DNA of 64,000 bases from Scatomonas sp963930955 (GCA_963930955.1 OZ006967.1:1550001-1614000), one strand, 5' to 3'. Shown: positions 34,225-43,406, counted from the stretch's first letter. Program-made: numbers and translations. The notes: a model not told the origin generated them from the sequence alone.

Positions 34225-35367
34225 ATGAGTGAATACAGGATTTTAACTACTCAGGGCCGGGCCAAACGGGCAGAGTTTCACACGGTTCACGGCGTGATCC
34301 AGACGCCGGTGTTTATGAATGTAGGTACTGTGGCGGCCATTAAGGGGGCGGTTTCTACAGAGGATCTGGAGGAGATCGGCACCCAGGTAGAACTGTCCAA
34401 TACTTATCACCTTCATGTGCGGCCAGGAGATGAAGTGGTGAAGAAGATGGGAGGGCTGCACAAGTTTATGGCCTGGAACAAGCCCATCCTTACGGATTCC
34501 GGCGGCTTCCAGGTGTTTTCCCTGGCCACCCTTCGGAAAATCAAAGAGGAGGGTGTTTACTTCCATTCCCATGTGGACGGCAGAAAAATCTTTATGGGGC
34601 CGGAGGAGAGCATGCAGATCCAGTCTAACCTGGCTTCCACCATTGCCATGGCCTTTGACGAGTGTCCCTCCAGTGTGGCGGAGCGCTCCTATGTCCAGGC
34701 TTCTGTAGATCGGACCACCCGGTGGCTGGCCCGGTGCCAGGTGAAGATGCGGGAGCTGAACCAGCGGGAGGATACCATCAACAAACAGCAGCTGCTCTTC
34801 GGCATCAATCAGGGAGCGATTTATCCGGATATCCGCGTCGATCACGCCAAACGGATCAGCCAGATGGAACTGGACGGCTACGCCGTAGGGGGACTGGCTG
34901 TAGGGGAGAGCCATCAGGAAATGTATTATATTCTGGAAGAGGTGGTTCCCTATCTGCCAAAGGAGAAGCCCACGTATCTTATGGGAGTGGGAACTCCGGC
35001 CAACATCCTGGAAGGCGTGGAGCGGGGCGTTGACTTTTTTGACTGCGTGTATCCCAGCCGCAACGGGCGCCATGGCCACGTATATACCAATCATGGCAAG
35101 TTGAATCTGCTGAATGCCAGATATGAACTGGATCACCGGCCTATTCAGGAGGGCTGCGGCTGTCCTGCCTGCCGCCGGTACAGCAGAGCCTATATCCGCC
35201 ATTTGCTGAAGGCGAAAGAGATGCTGGGCATGCGGCTCTGTGTGCTTCATAACCTGTATTTTTACAACCATCTGATGGAAGAGATCCGGGAAGCACTGGA
35301 TGAAGGCCGTTTTCCGGCGTATAAAAAAGAAAAACTGGAGGGCTTTCAGGCGGGAGAGCCTCAGTAA
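34225..35367 (+). CDS. tgt: Queuine/preQ1 tRNA-ribosyltransferase
   Basis: A 380-residue TIM-barrel enzyme exchanging guanine 34 of GUN-anticodon tRNAs for the queuosine precursor preQ1. The general acid/base aspartate is in LTDSGGFQVFSL, the nucleophile aspartate in FDCVYPSRNGRHG, and zinc is bound by GCGCPACRRY plus the histidine in LCVLHN. It starts with GAGGAG upstream. It usually sits next to yajC; here two genes, one of them on the minus strand, separate the pair. Confidence 0.96.
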   Translation: MSEYRILTTQGRAKRAEFHTVHGVIQTPVFMNVGTVAAIKGAVSTEDLEEIGTQVELSNTYHLHVRPGDEVVKKMGGLHKFMAWNKPILTDSGGFQVFSLATLRKIKEEGVYFHSHVDGRKIFMGPEESMQIQSNLASTIAMAFDECPSSVAERSYVQASVDRTTRWLARCQVKMRELNQREDTINKQQLLFGINQGAIYPDIRVDHAKRISQMELDGYAVGGLAVGESHQEMYYILEEVVPYLPKEKPTYLMGVGTPANILEGVERGVDFFDCVYPSRNGRHGHVYTNHGKLNLLNARYELDHRPIQEGCGCPACRRYSRAYIRHLLKAKEMLGMRLCVLHNLYFYNHLMEEIREALDEGRFPAYKKEKLEGFQAGEPQ

Positions 35368-35386
35368 AGAGGGGGAAGGGTAAATT

Positions 35387-36361
35387 TTGAAACGAGCGCA
35401 GAGAAGACAGCAAATCTTTCGAAGATGCTTTCTGTTCGGAACAGCTGTAGTAAGCGGAACGGTGTTCTGCATTCTGACCCTGGGGAAAGGGGAGTCCGCC
35501 GGGCAGGAGGTACAGCAGGTTTCTGTGCAGACGGAGAGATGGGAACAGGAAGCAACGTCAACAGAGAAGCCTGTCTCCGGAGAAAGCAGTTCCCAGAAGG
35601 AAGAAAAGGATCAGCCAGACGCCAGTCAGACAGATAACCGGATTCCTCAGACGGATCGTGTTTTTGAGATAGAAAGCGAGGTTCTTGCCAGCCTTGAGAA
35701 AATGGCTGAGACAGATCCAAAAATAGAGCAGCTTCTGGAATATCCGCAGCAGTATCCCCAGGAACTCCTGGAGGCGGTCATAGAAAATGCGGAAACCGTA
35801 GATTATGTGCTGGAATATCCGGAAAAGAGGGATCTGCCTCAGGCGGAAACCATTGGCAGTCTGACGGAAGGAGAAATCCCCCAGCTGATTCAGTGGGATG
35901 AAAGATGGGGATATACTTGGTACGGAGACGGGCTTCTGGGGGTAACCGGCTGCGGCCCTACCTCTCTGGCTATGGTAGCCGCCGGGCTTACGGGCAATGA
36001 GAAAATAACACCGGCGGCGGTGGCTGAATTTGCAGAAGAAAATGGTTATTATGTAGAGGGAACCGGCACCAGCTGGAGCCTTATGGAAGAAGGATGTCAG
36101 GCTTTCGGCGTCCGGGGAAGGGAACTGATCCTGGAAAAGCACAGCATTATCTCGGAATTAGAAGCAGGACATCCGGTTATCTGCAGCATGAAACCGGGAG
36201 ACTTTACGGTCCGGGGCCATTTTGTGGTGTTTACCGGCATGGAAGAGGGAAAAATACGGATCCATGATCCCAACAGCAAGATCCGCAGCGAAAAACTCTG
36301 GGATTATGAGGAACTGGAGCCCCAGATCAACAATCTGTGGGCCTTTGAGAAAATTGTATAG
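35387..36361 (+). CDS. Membrane-anchored C39 family cysteine peptidase
   Basis: A 324-residue protein beginning with TTG (GGGGGAAGGG upstream decides this). A basic N terminus and one membrane helix (about residues 12-31) place the rest outside the cell, after a Ser/Glu/Gln-rich linker (40-90). A segment with EYPQQYPQELLEAV and DYVLEYPEK motifs precedes the peptidase domain with catalytic C189 (TGCGPTS), H278 (RGHFVVF) and D294 (HDPNS). Such proteins are common in Lachnospiraceae; natural substrates are unknown. It is 19 bp after tgt and likely co-transcribed. It is not attached to an ABC exporter as in bacteriocin systems. Confidence 0.85.
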   Translation: MKRAQRRQQIFRRCFLFGTAVVSGTVFCILTLGKGESAGQEVQQVSVQTERWEQEATSTEKPVSGESSSQKEEKDQPDASQTDNRIPQTDRVFEIESEVLASLEKMAETDPKIEQLLEYPQQYPQELLEAVIENAETVDYVLEYPEKRDLPQAETIGSLTEGEIPQLIQWDERWGYTWYGDGLLGVTGCGPTSLAMVAAGLTGNEKITPAAVAEFAEENGYYVEGTGTSWSLMEEGCQAFGVRGRELILEKHSIISELEAGHPVICSMKPGDFTVRGHFVVFTGMEEGKIRIHDPNSKIRSEKLWDYEELEPQINNLWAFEKIV

Positions 36362-36364
36362 ATA

Positions 36365-36415
36365 AAAAATCCTGCAGCTGGAACGGAACCATTCCTTTCC
36401 AGCTGCAGGATTTTT
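36365..36415. terminator. Bidirectional terminator between C39 peptidase and symporter
   Basis: Perfect 19-bp arms (36365-36383 and 36397-36415), AAAAATCCTGCAGC... against GGATTTTT, giving T runs in both directions for the convergent genes. Confidence 0.93.
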
Positions 36416-36416
36416 A

Positions 36417-38054
36417 TTATCGGTGATAGGTTTGCAGATCCAGAAGTCCCTCCGTTTTGGCGACTGCCAAAGATACGGCCGCATCGCCGGTTGTATTGGA
36501 AGTGGCGCGGAACATGGAGAGAATGGGATCAATGCCCATGAGAAGCCCTACCGCTTCCACAGGGACGCCGATCTGAACCAAAAGTACAGACAGGCAGATG
36601 AAAGCGGAGCCTGGAACTCCGGGGGCGCCGATGGACAGGATCAGTATGGAGAAGACCAGGGAGAACATTTCCGATCCTGACAGGGAGACACCGTAGATTT
36701 TAGCCAGGAAAAGAGCGGCCACCGCCAGGTAAACACAACTGCCGTCCATATTCACGGTAGCTCCCAGGGGAATGGAAAAAGAGCACACCTTGGAGGAGAT
36801 ACCCAGCTGATCCCGGCAAGTCTGCATATTTACCGGCATGGCGGCGCTGCTGGAACTCAGGCTGAAAGTGGTAAGCATTGCCGGTGCGTATTTCCTGAGA
36901 AAGATCAGAGGATTGACCCGGGCAAGCAGCAGGATCAGCAGGCAGTAGACTGCGATCATGCAGGCCATGCCCGCAATGATGGTTCCCATGAGCCCCAGCA
37001 GAGACAGAAGCGTGCCGGTCCCTGTCTGCAGGATCAGGGAAATCACAGAGCAGAGTACAGCCAGGGGCACAAACTTGATGATCAGGGTGGTGATCTTCAG
37101 GAAGAGGGTGTTGCAGGCCTCGAAAAAGTCCCTTAGAGGCTTGGAATAATCTCCGATCATACCTACGGCAATGCCGCACAGCAGGGCGATAAAGATAATC
37201 TGCAGCATATCCGCGTTCAGGAAAGGCAGTACAAAATTATCCGGTATAATATTGATAACCGTATCCAGCATAGACACGCTGGTGGTTTCCACAGAGGCAG
37301 CCGCTGCCTGGGCGGATCCCAGCATACTGGGACTGCCGGGCTGGAAAAGGAAGAAAATTCCAATGCCTACTCCAATGGCGATAAAGGTAGTAAAAAGGTA
37401 GAGGCCCATGACCTTGATTCCGATCTTGCCAAATTCCGCCAGATTGCTGAAATTGGAAATGCAGGAAACAATAGAGAAAAATACCACCGGTCCCACGACC
37501 ATTTTCAGAGCGTTCAGGAACATGGTTTTTACCGGAGTGAAACAATAGGTATCCATGCCCTGGGCCAGACTTTCAGGAATGGTCAGTTTCAGCAGGAAAC
37601 CAAGAAGAATAGCCAGGACCAGGGCTCCCAGTGTCAGCCACAGAGATTTTTTCTCAGATTTCTGAGCGGTAATGACTATGGTATTCCGGTGATTTTTGTG
37701 TTTGTATTTCAGGCTGTCCTGGTAGGAACGGAGAACCAGATTGCGGATTGCCATTTCTGTATCGTAATCTACATCCTCCATCTCCAGAGGAACGCCGAAA
37801 TCTGAATCTTCCGCCAGGTCAAAAGCTTCTCCGGGGGCGGAGAGGCGGATGGTAATCGTGCCGAGACGCCGGATAAGGGCAATCTGCAGTTCTGTTCCCG
37901 GGTCTGTGTGGGAAGAAAGCTTGACCAGGGATTCTTCAGCGGCCAGAAGCACCCGGTTGATGGCTTTGGGCTTCAGGTTAAAAGATTTCAGCGTTTCCTG
38001 GATGTAATCCATTCCCTGACCGATGCCCTTGGTGTCGGCAGTAATTGTGCGCAT
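36417..38054 (-). CDS. Dicarboxylate/amino acid:cation symporter with N-terminal kinase-like domain
   Basis: A 545-residue fusion. The last ~400 residues are a DAACS/GltP-type symporter: about eight membrane helices, the serine-rich hairpin TFSLSSSSAAMP, GATVNMDGSCVYLA and the TSNTTGDAA substrate motif, predicting uptake of glutamate, aspartate, serine or dicarboxylates with sodium or protons. Residues 1 to about 135 resemble an RsbW-type HATPase fold (NRVLLAAEESLVKL as N-box-like helix), but the glycine-rich ATP loops are not evident. The domain could be regulatory. GGAGG precedes the start; the gene has its own promoter and shares a terminator with the C39 gene. Confidence 0.85.
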   Translation of the reverse strand: MRTITADTKGIGQGMDYIQETLKSFNLKPKAINRVLLAAEESLVKLSSHTDPGTELQIALIRRLGTITIRLSAPGEAFDLAEDSDFGVPLEMEDVDYDTEMAIRNLVLRSYQDSLKYKHKNHRNTIVITAQKSEKKSLWLTLGALVLAILLGFLLKLTIPESLAQGMDTYCFTPVKTMFLNALKMVVGPVVFFSIVSCISNFSNLAEFGKIGIKVMGLYLFTTFIAIGVGIGIFFLFQPGSPSMLGSAQAAAASVETTSVSMLDTVINIIPDNFVLPFLNADMLQIIFIALLCGIAVGMIGDYSKPLRDFFEACNTLFLKITTLIIKFVPLAVLCSVISLILQTGTGTLLSLLGLMGTIIAGMACMIAVYCLLILLLARVNPLIFLRKYAPAMLTTFSLSSSSAAMPVNMQTCRDQLGISSKVCSFSIPLGATVNMDGSCVYLAVAALFLAKIYGVSLSGSEMFSLVFSILILSIGAPGVPGSAFICLSVLLVQIGVPVEAVGLLMGIDPILSMFRATSNTTGDAAVSLAVAKTEGLLDLQTYHR

Positions 38055-38090
38055 AGCTGTAACCTCCTTTGCATTAAAAATCTGTACAAA

Positions 38091-38119
38091 AGAATACCAT
38101 AGTTGATGAAAAATAACAA
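38091..38119 (-). promoter_or_regulatory. Promoter of the symporter gene
   Basis: On the minus strand TTGTTA, 17 bp spacer, TATTCT with an extended TGG. It is divergent from the yajC promoter. Confidence 0.65.
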
Positions 38120-38152
38120 TTCTATAAACCGGAAGGGTTTCATAAAAATTCC

Positions 38153-38181
38153 TTGCTATTTAGAGCGCGATTGTGTATTAT
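38153..38181 (+). promoter_or_regulatory. Promoter of yajC
   Basis: TTGCTA (38153-38158), 17 bp spacer, TATTAT (38176-38181). A small hairpin GTGCGC/GCGCAT follows at the predicted RNA start. Confidence 0.7.
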
Positions 38182-38233
38182 ATTACTAGTGCGCGGAAGC
38201 GCATCAGCTTGAACAGCAGGAGGATGAGAAAAA

Positions 38234-38620
38234 ATGATTTTTGCAAGTGAGACAGCGTCAGCAGCTTCTGCCGGAGGCGGAATGGGCACAGGCATGATGC
38301 TGATCTGGATCGTAGTGCTGGTTGCTCTGATGTATTTTATGATGATCCGCCCTCAGAAGAAAGAGCAGAAGAGAATGCAGGCCATGCTGGCGGATCTGGC
38401 CATTGGAGACGCAGTGGTGACCAACGGCGGATTTTATGGCATTATTATCGATATCAGCGAGGACGATGTGATTGTAGAGTTCGGAAATAACAAGAATTGC
38501 CGGATTCCTATGAGAAAATCCGCTATCGCGGCGGTGGAGAAGCCGGAACAGGCGGCTGTATCCGATAAGGATGCCAAAAAAGAGACAAAGACAGAAAAAG
38601 TAGAGACGAAGAAAAAGTAA
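38234..38620 (+). CDS. yajC: Preprotein translocase subunit YajC
   Basis: A 128-residue SecDF accessory protein. One membrane helix at about residues 20-38 is followed by the diagnostic MMIRPQKKEQKRMQAML and a small beta domain (GDAVVTNGGFYGII), then a Lys-rich tail. The family sits at the translocon and assists secretion. ATG 38234 has AGGAGG upstream. It is monocistronic here, with its own promoter and terminator, whereas in many bacteria it lies directly after tgt. Confidence 0.95.
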   Translation: MIFASETASAASAGGGMGTGMMLIWIVVLVALMYFMMIRPQKKEQKRMQAMLADLAIGDAVVTNGGFYGIIIDISEDDVIVEFGNNKNCRIPMRKSAIAAVEKPEQAAVSDKDAKKETKTEKVETKKK

Positions 38621-38630
38621 TGCAGCCAAG

Positions 38631-38681
38631 TCCACAGGGTATGCAGACAGGAATCTGTCTGAAACTCTGTGGATATTTTTT
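38631..38681 (+). terminator. Terminator of yajC
   Basis: TCCACAG (38631-38637) pairs with CTGTGGA (38667-38673) around an inner CAGACA/TGTCTG stem, followed by TATTTTTTGC. Confidence 0.75.
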
Positions 38682-38753
38682 GCTTCCTTCTGGCGGATCT
38701 TCCTACTTTGTTCTCTGTATGGGCAGAATGACCGGATTTTCTTGCGTTTTTTG

Positions 38754-38782
38754 TTGAAAATTCCGTAATATTGAAGTATGAT
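38754..38782 (+). promoter_or_regulatory. Promoter of leuB-ilvD-ilvB
   Basis: TTGAAA (38754-38759), 17 bp spacer, TATGAT (38777-38782). The leader is only about 65 bases, so there is no room for a T-box or leader-peptide attenuator. Confidence 0.7.
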
Positions 38783-38854
38783 ATTAACTATATCGGTCCG
38801 GCATCGGGAAAAACCTGTGCCTGGCCGTCAGCGGAGAGGAGAGAGAAACACAAT

Positions 38855-39937
38855 ATGGAATATAAGATCGGATTGATCCGGGGCGATGGAATCGGCCCGG
38901 AGATCGTAAATGAAGCGAAAAAAGTACTGGATGCAGTCTGTGAAACGTACGGACATGTGTTCCATTACTGTGATATGCTGCTGGGCGGGGCGTCCATTGA
39001 TGTTCACGGGGAGCCTCTCACAGAGGAGACCATCGCCCAGGCAAAAGCCTGTGACGCGGTGCTCATGGGCTCCATCGGCGGGGACGCGGCCACATCCCCC
39101 TGGTATAAGCTGGAACCTTCCAAACGTCCGGAGGCCGGTCTGCTGGGGATCCGCAAGGCCCTGAACCTGTTTGCCAATGTGCGCCCGGCGTACCTGTACC
39201 AGGAGCTGAAGGCCGCCTGCCCCTTAAGGGATCAGGTTATCGGCGGAGGATTCGACATGGTGATCATGCGGGAGCTCACCGGCGGCCTGTATTTCGGAGA
39301 GCGGAAAACCTATGAGAAAAACGGTCTGCGGACTGCGGTAGATACCCTGGTCTACAATGAAAACGAGATCCGCCGCATTGCCAGACGGGCCTTTGATATC
39401 GCCCGAAAGAGAAGGAAGAAAGTCACCAGTGTGGATAAAGCCAATGTGCTGGATTCTTCCCGGCTGTGGCGCGCTGTGGTAGAGGAAGTGGCAAAGGACT
39501 ATCCGGATGTTGTTCTGGAGCATATGCTGGTAGATAACTGCGCCATGCAGCTGGTGAAGGATCCCGGCCAGTTCGACGTGATCCTTACAGAAAATATGTT
39601 CGGGGATATCCTTTCGGACGAGGCAAGCATGGTCACCGGCTCCATCGGTATGCTGTCCTCCGCCAGCCTCAATGAGACCAGCTTCGGTCTCTACGAGCCC
39701 AGCCACGGCTCCGCTCCGGATATCGCCGGCAAGAATATCGCCAATCCCCTGGCTACCATCCTTTCGGCGGCAATGCTGCTCCGCTATTCCCTGAACCTGG
39801 ATCAGGAGGCGGACGCGGTGGAAGCGGCTGTAAAAGCGGTATTAAAAGAAGGATACCGTACCGGAGATATTATGTCGGAAGAATGCAGGAAAGTATCCAC
39901 CACGGAGATGGGGTCTCTGGTGGCGGAGAGAATATGA
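38855..39937 (+). CDS. leuB: 3-isopropylmalate dehydrogenase
   Basis: A 360-residue NAD-dependent decarboxylating dehydrogenase of leucine synthesis. Family segments are LIRGDGIGPEIV, RELTGGLYFGERKT, VDKANVLDSSRLWR and ENMFGDILSDEASMVTG. ATG 38855 is preferred over the upstream in-frame ATG at 38771, which falls inside the promoter; GGAGAGGAGAG lies about 11 bases before. It starts an operon with ilvD and ilvB. leuA and leuCD are not in the window. Confidence 0.95.
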   Translation: MEYKIGLIRGDGIGPEIVNEAKKVLDAVCETYGHVFHYCDMLLGGASIDVHGEPLTEETIAQAKACDAVLMGSIGGDAATSPWYKLEPSKRPEAGLLGIRKALNLFANVRPAYLYQELKAACPLRDQVIGGGFDMVIMRELTGGLYFGERKTYEKNGLRTAVDTLVYNENEIRRIARRAFDIARKRRKKVTSVDKANVLDSSRLWRAVVEEVAKDYPDVVLEHMLVDNCAMQLVKDPGQFDVILTENMFGDILSDEASMVTGSIGMLSSASLNETSFGLYEPSHGSAPDIAGKNIANPLATILSAAMLLRYSLNLDQEADAVEAAVKAVLKEGYRTGDIMSEECRKVSTTEMGSLVAERI

Positions 39938-39949
39938 GGAGATGAAAAA

Positions 39950-41617
39950 ATGAGAAGTGACGCGGTAAAGAAGGGGATGCAGTCAGCGCCCCACAGAAGT
40001 CTTTTCAATGCTCTGGGAATGACCAGAGAGGAGCTGGACAGACCGCTGGTAGGCATCGTCAGCTCTTACAATGAGATCGTTCCGGGCCATATGAACCTGG
40101 ATAAAATTACGGAAGCTGTAAAGATGGGTGTGGCTATGGCGGGAGGAACGCCGGTGGTATTTCCGGCCATCGCCGTCTGCGATGGAATTGCCATGGGGCA
40201 CATCGGCATGAAGTATTCCCTGGTAACCAGAGATCTGATCGCGGATTCCACAGAAGCTATGGCAATGGCCCACCAGTTTGACGCCCTGGTTATGATCCCC
40301 AACTGCGACAAGAACGTGCCGGGTCTTTTAATGGCTGCGGCCCGGATCAATATCCCCACTGTTTTTGTCAGCGGCGGCCCCATGCTGGCCGGCCATGTCC
40401 ACGGAGAGAAGAGAAGTCTGTCTTCCATGTTTGAGGCGGTGGGAGCCTACACAGCAGGTACCATCACCGAGGAAGACGTGGAAGAGTTTGAAAACAAGGC
40501 CTGTCCCACCTGCGGCTCCTGCTCAGGCATGTACACTGCCAACAGCATGAACTGTCTCACAGAAGTGCTGGGTATGGGGCTTCGGGGCAACGGCACCATT
40601 CCGGCGGTTTATTCTGAGAGACTGAAGCTGGCCAAGCATGCGGGCATGCAGGTTATGGAGCTGCTGAAGAAGAATATCCGTCCCCGGGATATCATGACAA
40701 AAGAGGCATTTTTAAATGCGCTGACCGTGGATATGGCTCTTGGCTGCTCCACCAACAGTATGCTGCATCTGCCGGCCATCGCCCATGAAGTGGGATTTGA
40801 TTTTCTGCCGGAACTGGCCAACGAGATCAGCGCCCGGACCCCCAACCTGTGCCATCTGGCGCCGGCGGGACACACTTATATGGAGGATCTGAATCAGGCC
40901 GGCGGCGTCTATGCTGTAATGAATGAACTCTCCAAGAAGAACCTGCTGAATCTGGACTGCCTGACCGTTACCGGAAAAACAGTGGGTGAGAATATTAAAA
41001 ATGTAAAAAATAAAAATCCGGAAGTGATCCGGCCTATTGAGAATCCCTACAGCCAGACCGGCGGCATCGCCGTGCTGAAGGGCAACCTGGCGCCGGACAC
41101 GGCAGTGGTAAAACGTTCCGCTGTCTGTGAGGAGATGATGGTCCATGAGGGACCGGCCCGGGTCTTTGACTGCGAGGAGGACGCCATCGCCGCCATTAAG
41201 GGCGGAAAGATTGTAGCGGGAGACGTGGTTGTTATCCGCTATGAGGGCCCCAAAGGAGGTCCCGGCATGCGGGAGATGCTGAATCCCACCTCGGCCATTG
41301 CCGGCATGGGTCTGGGATCTACCGTAGCCCTGATCACCGATGGACGTTTTTCCGGGGCTTCCCGGGGAGCTTCTATCGGCCATGTGAGTCCCGAGGCGGC
41401 AGTGGGAGGTCCTATCGCACTGGTGGAAGAAGGGGATCTGATCCACATTAATATTCCGGAAAACAAACTGGAGCTGGCGGTTTCCGAAGAAGTGCTGGAA
41501 GAGAGACGGAGAAACTGGAAACCCAGAAAGCCCAATGTGACCACCGGTTATCTGGCCAGATACGCCAGACTGGTGACCAGCGCCAACCGGGGAGCCATCC
41601 TGGAGATCCCGGATTGA
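39950..41617 (+). CDS. ilvD: Dihydroxy-acid dehydratase
   Basis: A 555-residue iron-sulfur enzyme dehydrating 2,3-dihydroxy acids to the keto-acid precursors of valine and isoleucine. Cluster cysteines are visible in IPNCDKNVPG and ACPTCGSCSGMYTANSM; the C-terminal domain ends with GRFSGASRGASIGHV and related motifs. It begins 12 bp after leuB. Full length for the family. The cluster links it functionally to the isc operon of this window. Confidence 0.96.
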   Translation: MRSDAVKKGMQSAPHRSLFNALGMTREELDRPLVGIVSSYNEIVPGHMNLDKITEAVKMGVAMAGGTPVVFPAIAVCDGIAMGHIGMKYSLVTRDLIADSTEAMAMAHQFDALVMIPNCDKNVPGLLMAAARINIPTVFVSGGPMLAGHVHGEKRSLSSMFEAVGAYTAGTITEEDVEEFENKACPTCGSCSGMYTANSMNCLTEVLGMGLRGNGTIPAVYSERLKLAKHAGMQVMELLKKNIRPRDIMTKEAFLNALTVDMALGCSTNSMLHLPAIAHEVGFDFLPELANEISARTPNLCHLAPAGHTYMEDLNQAGGVYAVMNELSKKNLLNLDCLTVTGKTVGENIKNVKNKNPEVIRPIENPYSQTGGIAVLKGNLAPDTAVVKRSAVCEEMMVHEGPARVFDCEEDAIAAIKGGKIVAGDVVVIRYEGPKGGPGMREMLNPTSAIAGMGLGSTVALITDGRFSGASRGASIGHVSPEAAVGGPIALVEEGDLIHINIPENKLELAVSEEVLEERRRNWKPRKPNVTTGYLARYARLVTSANRGAILEIPD

Positions 41618-41665
41618 TCATCCCGGGACCGAAAGGTCCGAAGATAAAGGAAAGGAGAGATTGCC

Positions 41666-43348
41666 ATGCAGTTAAATGGTTCACAGATCATCATTGAATG
41701 TTTAAAAGAACAGGGGGTTGACACTATCTTCGGTTATCCGGGAGGCACCATCCTGAATGTTTACGATGAATTATATAAGCACCCGGAGATCCGTCATATC
41801 CTTACTTCCCATGAGCAGGGAGCCTCCCATGCGGCGGACGGTTATGCCAGAGCTACCGGTAAGGTAGGGGTCTGCTTTGCTACCAGCGGCCCCGGAGCCA
41901 CCAACCTGGTAACCGGTATCGCCACTGCTTATATGGATTCGGTTCCCGTGGTGGCCATCACCGCCAACGTGGGTACGTCTCTTCTGGGAAAGGACAGCTT
42001 CCAGGAGATCGATATCGCCGGAGTGACCATGCCCATTACCAAGTACAGTGTGATCGTTAAGGATGTAAAGGTTCTGGCGAAAACTATCCGCAAGGCTTTC
42101 CGCATCGCCCGTTCCGGCCGTCCGGGACCGGTGCTGGTGGACGTGACCAAGGATGTCACTGCGGATGTGTGTGAATATACTTATATGGAGCCGGAAAAAG
42201 TTCTGCCCAAGACAGACATGATCCGCCAGGAGGATCTGGAGCAGGCGGCGGAAATGATTTCCAAGGCCCGGAAGCCCTTCCTTTTTGTAGGCGGCGGCGC
42301 AGCCATTTCCGGCGCGGACGCAGAGGTGCGGGAGCTGGCCCGGAAGATTCAGGCCCCGGTATGCGACAGCCTTATGGGAAAGGGAACCTTCCCGGGCACC
42401 GATGAAACCTATACGGGCATGCTGGGTATGCACGGCACCAAAGCCTCCAATCTGGGCATGTATAAGTGTGATCTGGTGATCGTGCTGGGTGCCAGATTTT
42501 CCGACAGAGATGTAGGAGATACCAGCCATTTTGCCAATCAGGCCAAGATTCTGCAGATTGATGTAGATCCTGCGGAGATTAACAAGAATGTCCAGGTGGA
42601 CGCGGAGATTATCGGGGATGTAAAGGAAGTGCTGAAACGGCTTCTGCCCATGATCCCGGAGGAGAAGCATCCGGAGTGGATCGCGGAGATGGAAGAACTG
42701 AAAGCAGAATATCCCATGACCTACCATGAGGAAGGCCTTACGGGCCCCTTTGTGATCGAGGAGATCTACCGGATTACCAAGGGAGACGCTCTGATCTGCA
42801 CAGACGTAGGCCAGCATCAGATGTGGAGCGCTCAGTATTACAAATATACAAAGCCCCGCACCCTGCTTACCTCCGGCGGTCTGGGAACTATGGGCTACGG
42901 CCTGGGCGCCGCCATGGGTGCCAAGTGCGGACGTCCGGAGAAGACGGTAATCAACGTAGCGGGAGACGGCTGCTTCCGCATGAACATGAATGAGATCGCC
43001 ACCCTGGCCAGGTACAATATTCCGGTGATCGAAGTGGTGATCAACAACCATGTGCTGGGCATGGTGCGCCAGTGGCAGACCCTTTTCTACGGGAAGAGAT
43101 ATTCCCAGACTATCCTCAACGATAAAACAGATTTCGTAAAGGTGGCGGAAGCTATGGGAGCTGTAGGCATGCGGGTGACCAGAAAGGAAGAGTTCGGACC
43201 GGCTCTGGAGAAGGCCATTTCCCTGGGCGTGCCGGTGGTCATCGACTGCCAGATCGACAGCGACGACAAGGTATTTCCCATGGTGCCCGCGGGAACAGCC
43301 AACAGCAATGTTTTTGACGAAAAAGATATGGAGCAAAACAACGCTTGA
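41666..43348 (+). CDS. ilvB: Acetolactate synthase, large subunit
   Basis: A 560-residue thiamine-diphosphate enzyme condensing two pyruvates, or pyruvate with 2-oxobutyrate. The N-terminal domain has FGYPGGTILNVYDEL and the catalytic glutamate in LTSHEQGASHAADGYARATG; the C-terminal domain has the cofactor motif GDGCFRMNMNE...NN. It lies 48 bp after ilvD; a GGACC-GAAA-GGTCC hairpin is in the gap. No ilvN regulatory subunit follows, since the next gene is serC. The product length and FAD-region sequence fit biosynthetic AHAS better than catabolic AlsS. Confidence 0.93.
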   Translation: MQLNGSQIIIECLKEQGVDTIFGYPGGTILNVYDELYKHPEIRHILTSHEQGASHAADGYARATGKVGVCFATSGPGATNLVTGIATAYMDSVPVVAITANVGTSLLGKDSFQEIDIAGVTMPITKYSVIVKDVKVLAKTIRKAFRIARSGRPGPVLVDVTKDVTADVCEYTYMEPEKVLPKTDMIRQEDLEQAAEMISKARKPFLFVGGGAAISGADAEVRELARKIQAPVCDSLMGKGTFPGTDETYTGMLGMHGTKASNLGMYKCDLVIVLGARFSDRDVGDTSHFANQAKILQIDVDPAEINKNVQVDAEIIGDVKEVLKRLLPMIPEEKHPEWIAEMEELKAEYPMTYHEEGLTGPFVIEEIYRITKGDALICTDVGQHQMWSAQYYKYTKPRTLLTSGGLGTMGYGLGAAMGAKCGRPEKTVINVAGDGCFRMNMNEIATLARYNIPVIEVVINNHVLGMVRQWQTLFYGKRYSQTILNDKTDFVKVAEAMGAVGMRVTRKEEFGPALEKAISLGVPVVIDCQIDSDDKVFPMVPAGTANSNVFDEKDMEQNNA

Positions 43349-43374
43349 CGAAAAATGCTGAATAGATGTATGAT
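43345..43374 (+). promoter_or_regulatory. Promoter of serC-serA
   Basis: TTGACG (43345-43350), 18 bp spacer, TATGAT (43369-43374). It overlaps the ilvB stop codon, so serine genes can be transcribed independently of the ilv operon. Confidence 0.7.
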
Positions 43375-43382
43375 GATAGAGT

Positions 43383-43406
43383 GCGGATCTGTGAATGCAG
43401 GTCCGC
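43383..43406 (+). other. 5' leader hairpin of serC
   Basis: GCGGATCTG (43383-43391) and CAGGTCCGC (43398-43406) pair over 9 bp with one G-U. It begins about two bases after the predicted transcription start and could protect the mRNA 5' end. No T run follows, so it is not a terminator. Confidence 0.6.

Noticed and set aside
38782..38855. T-box or leucine leader attenuator before leuB
   Set aside because: The leader is about 65 bases with no T-box sequence, no Leu-rich peptide and no terminator hairpin.
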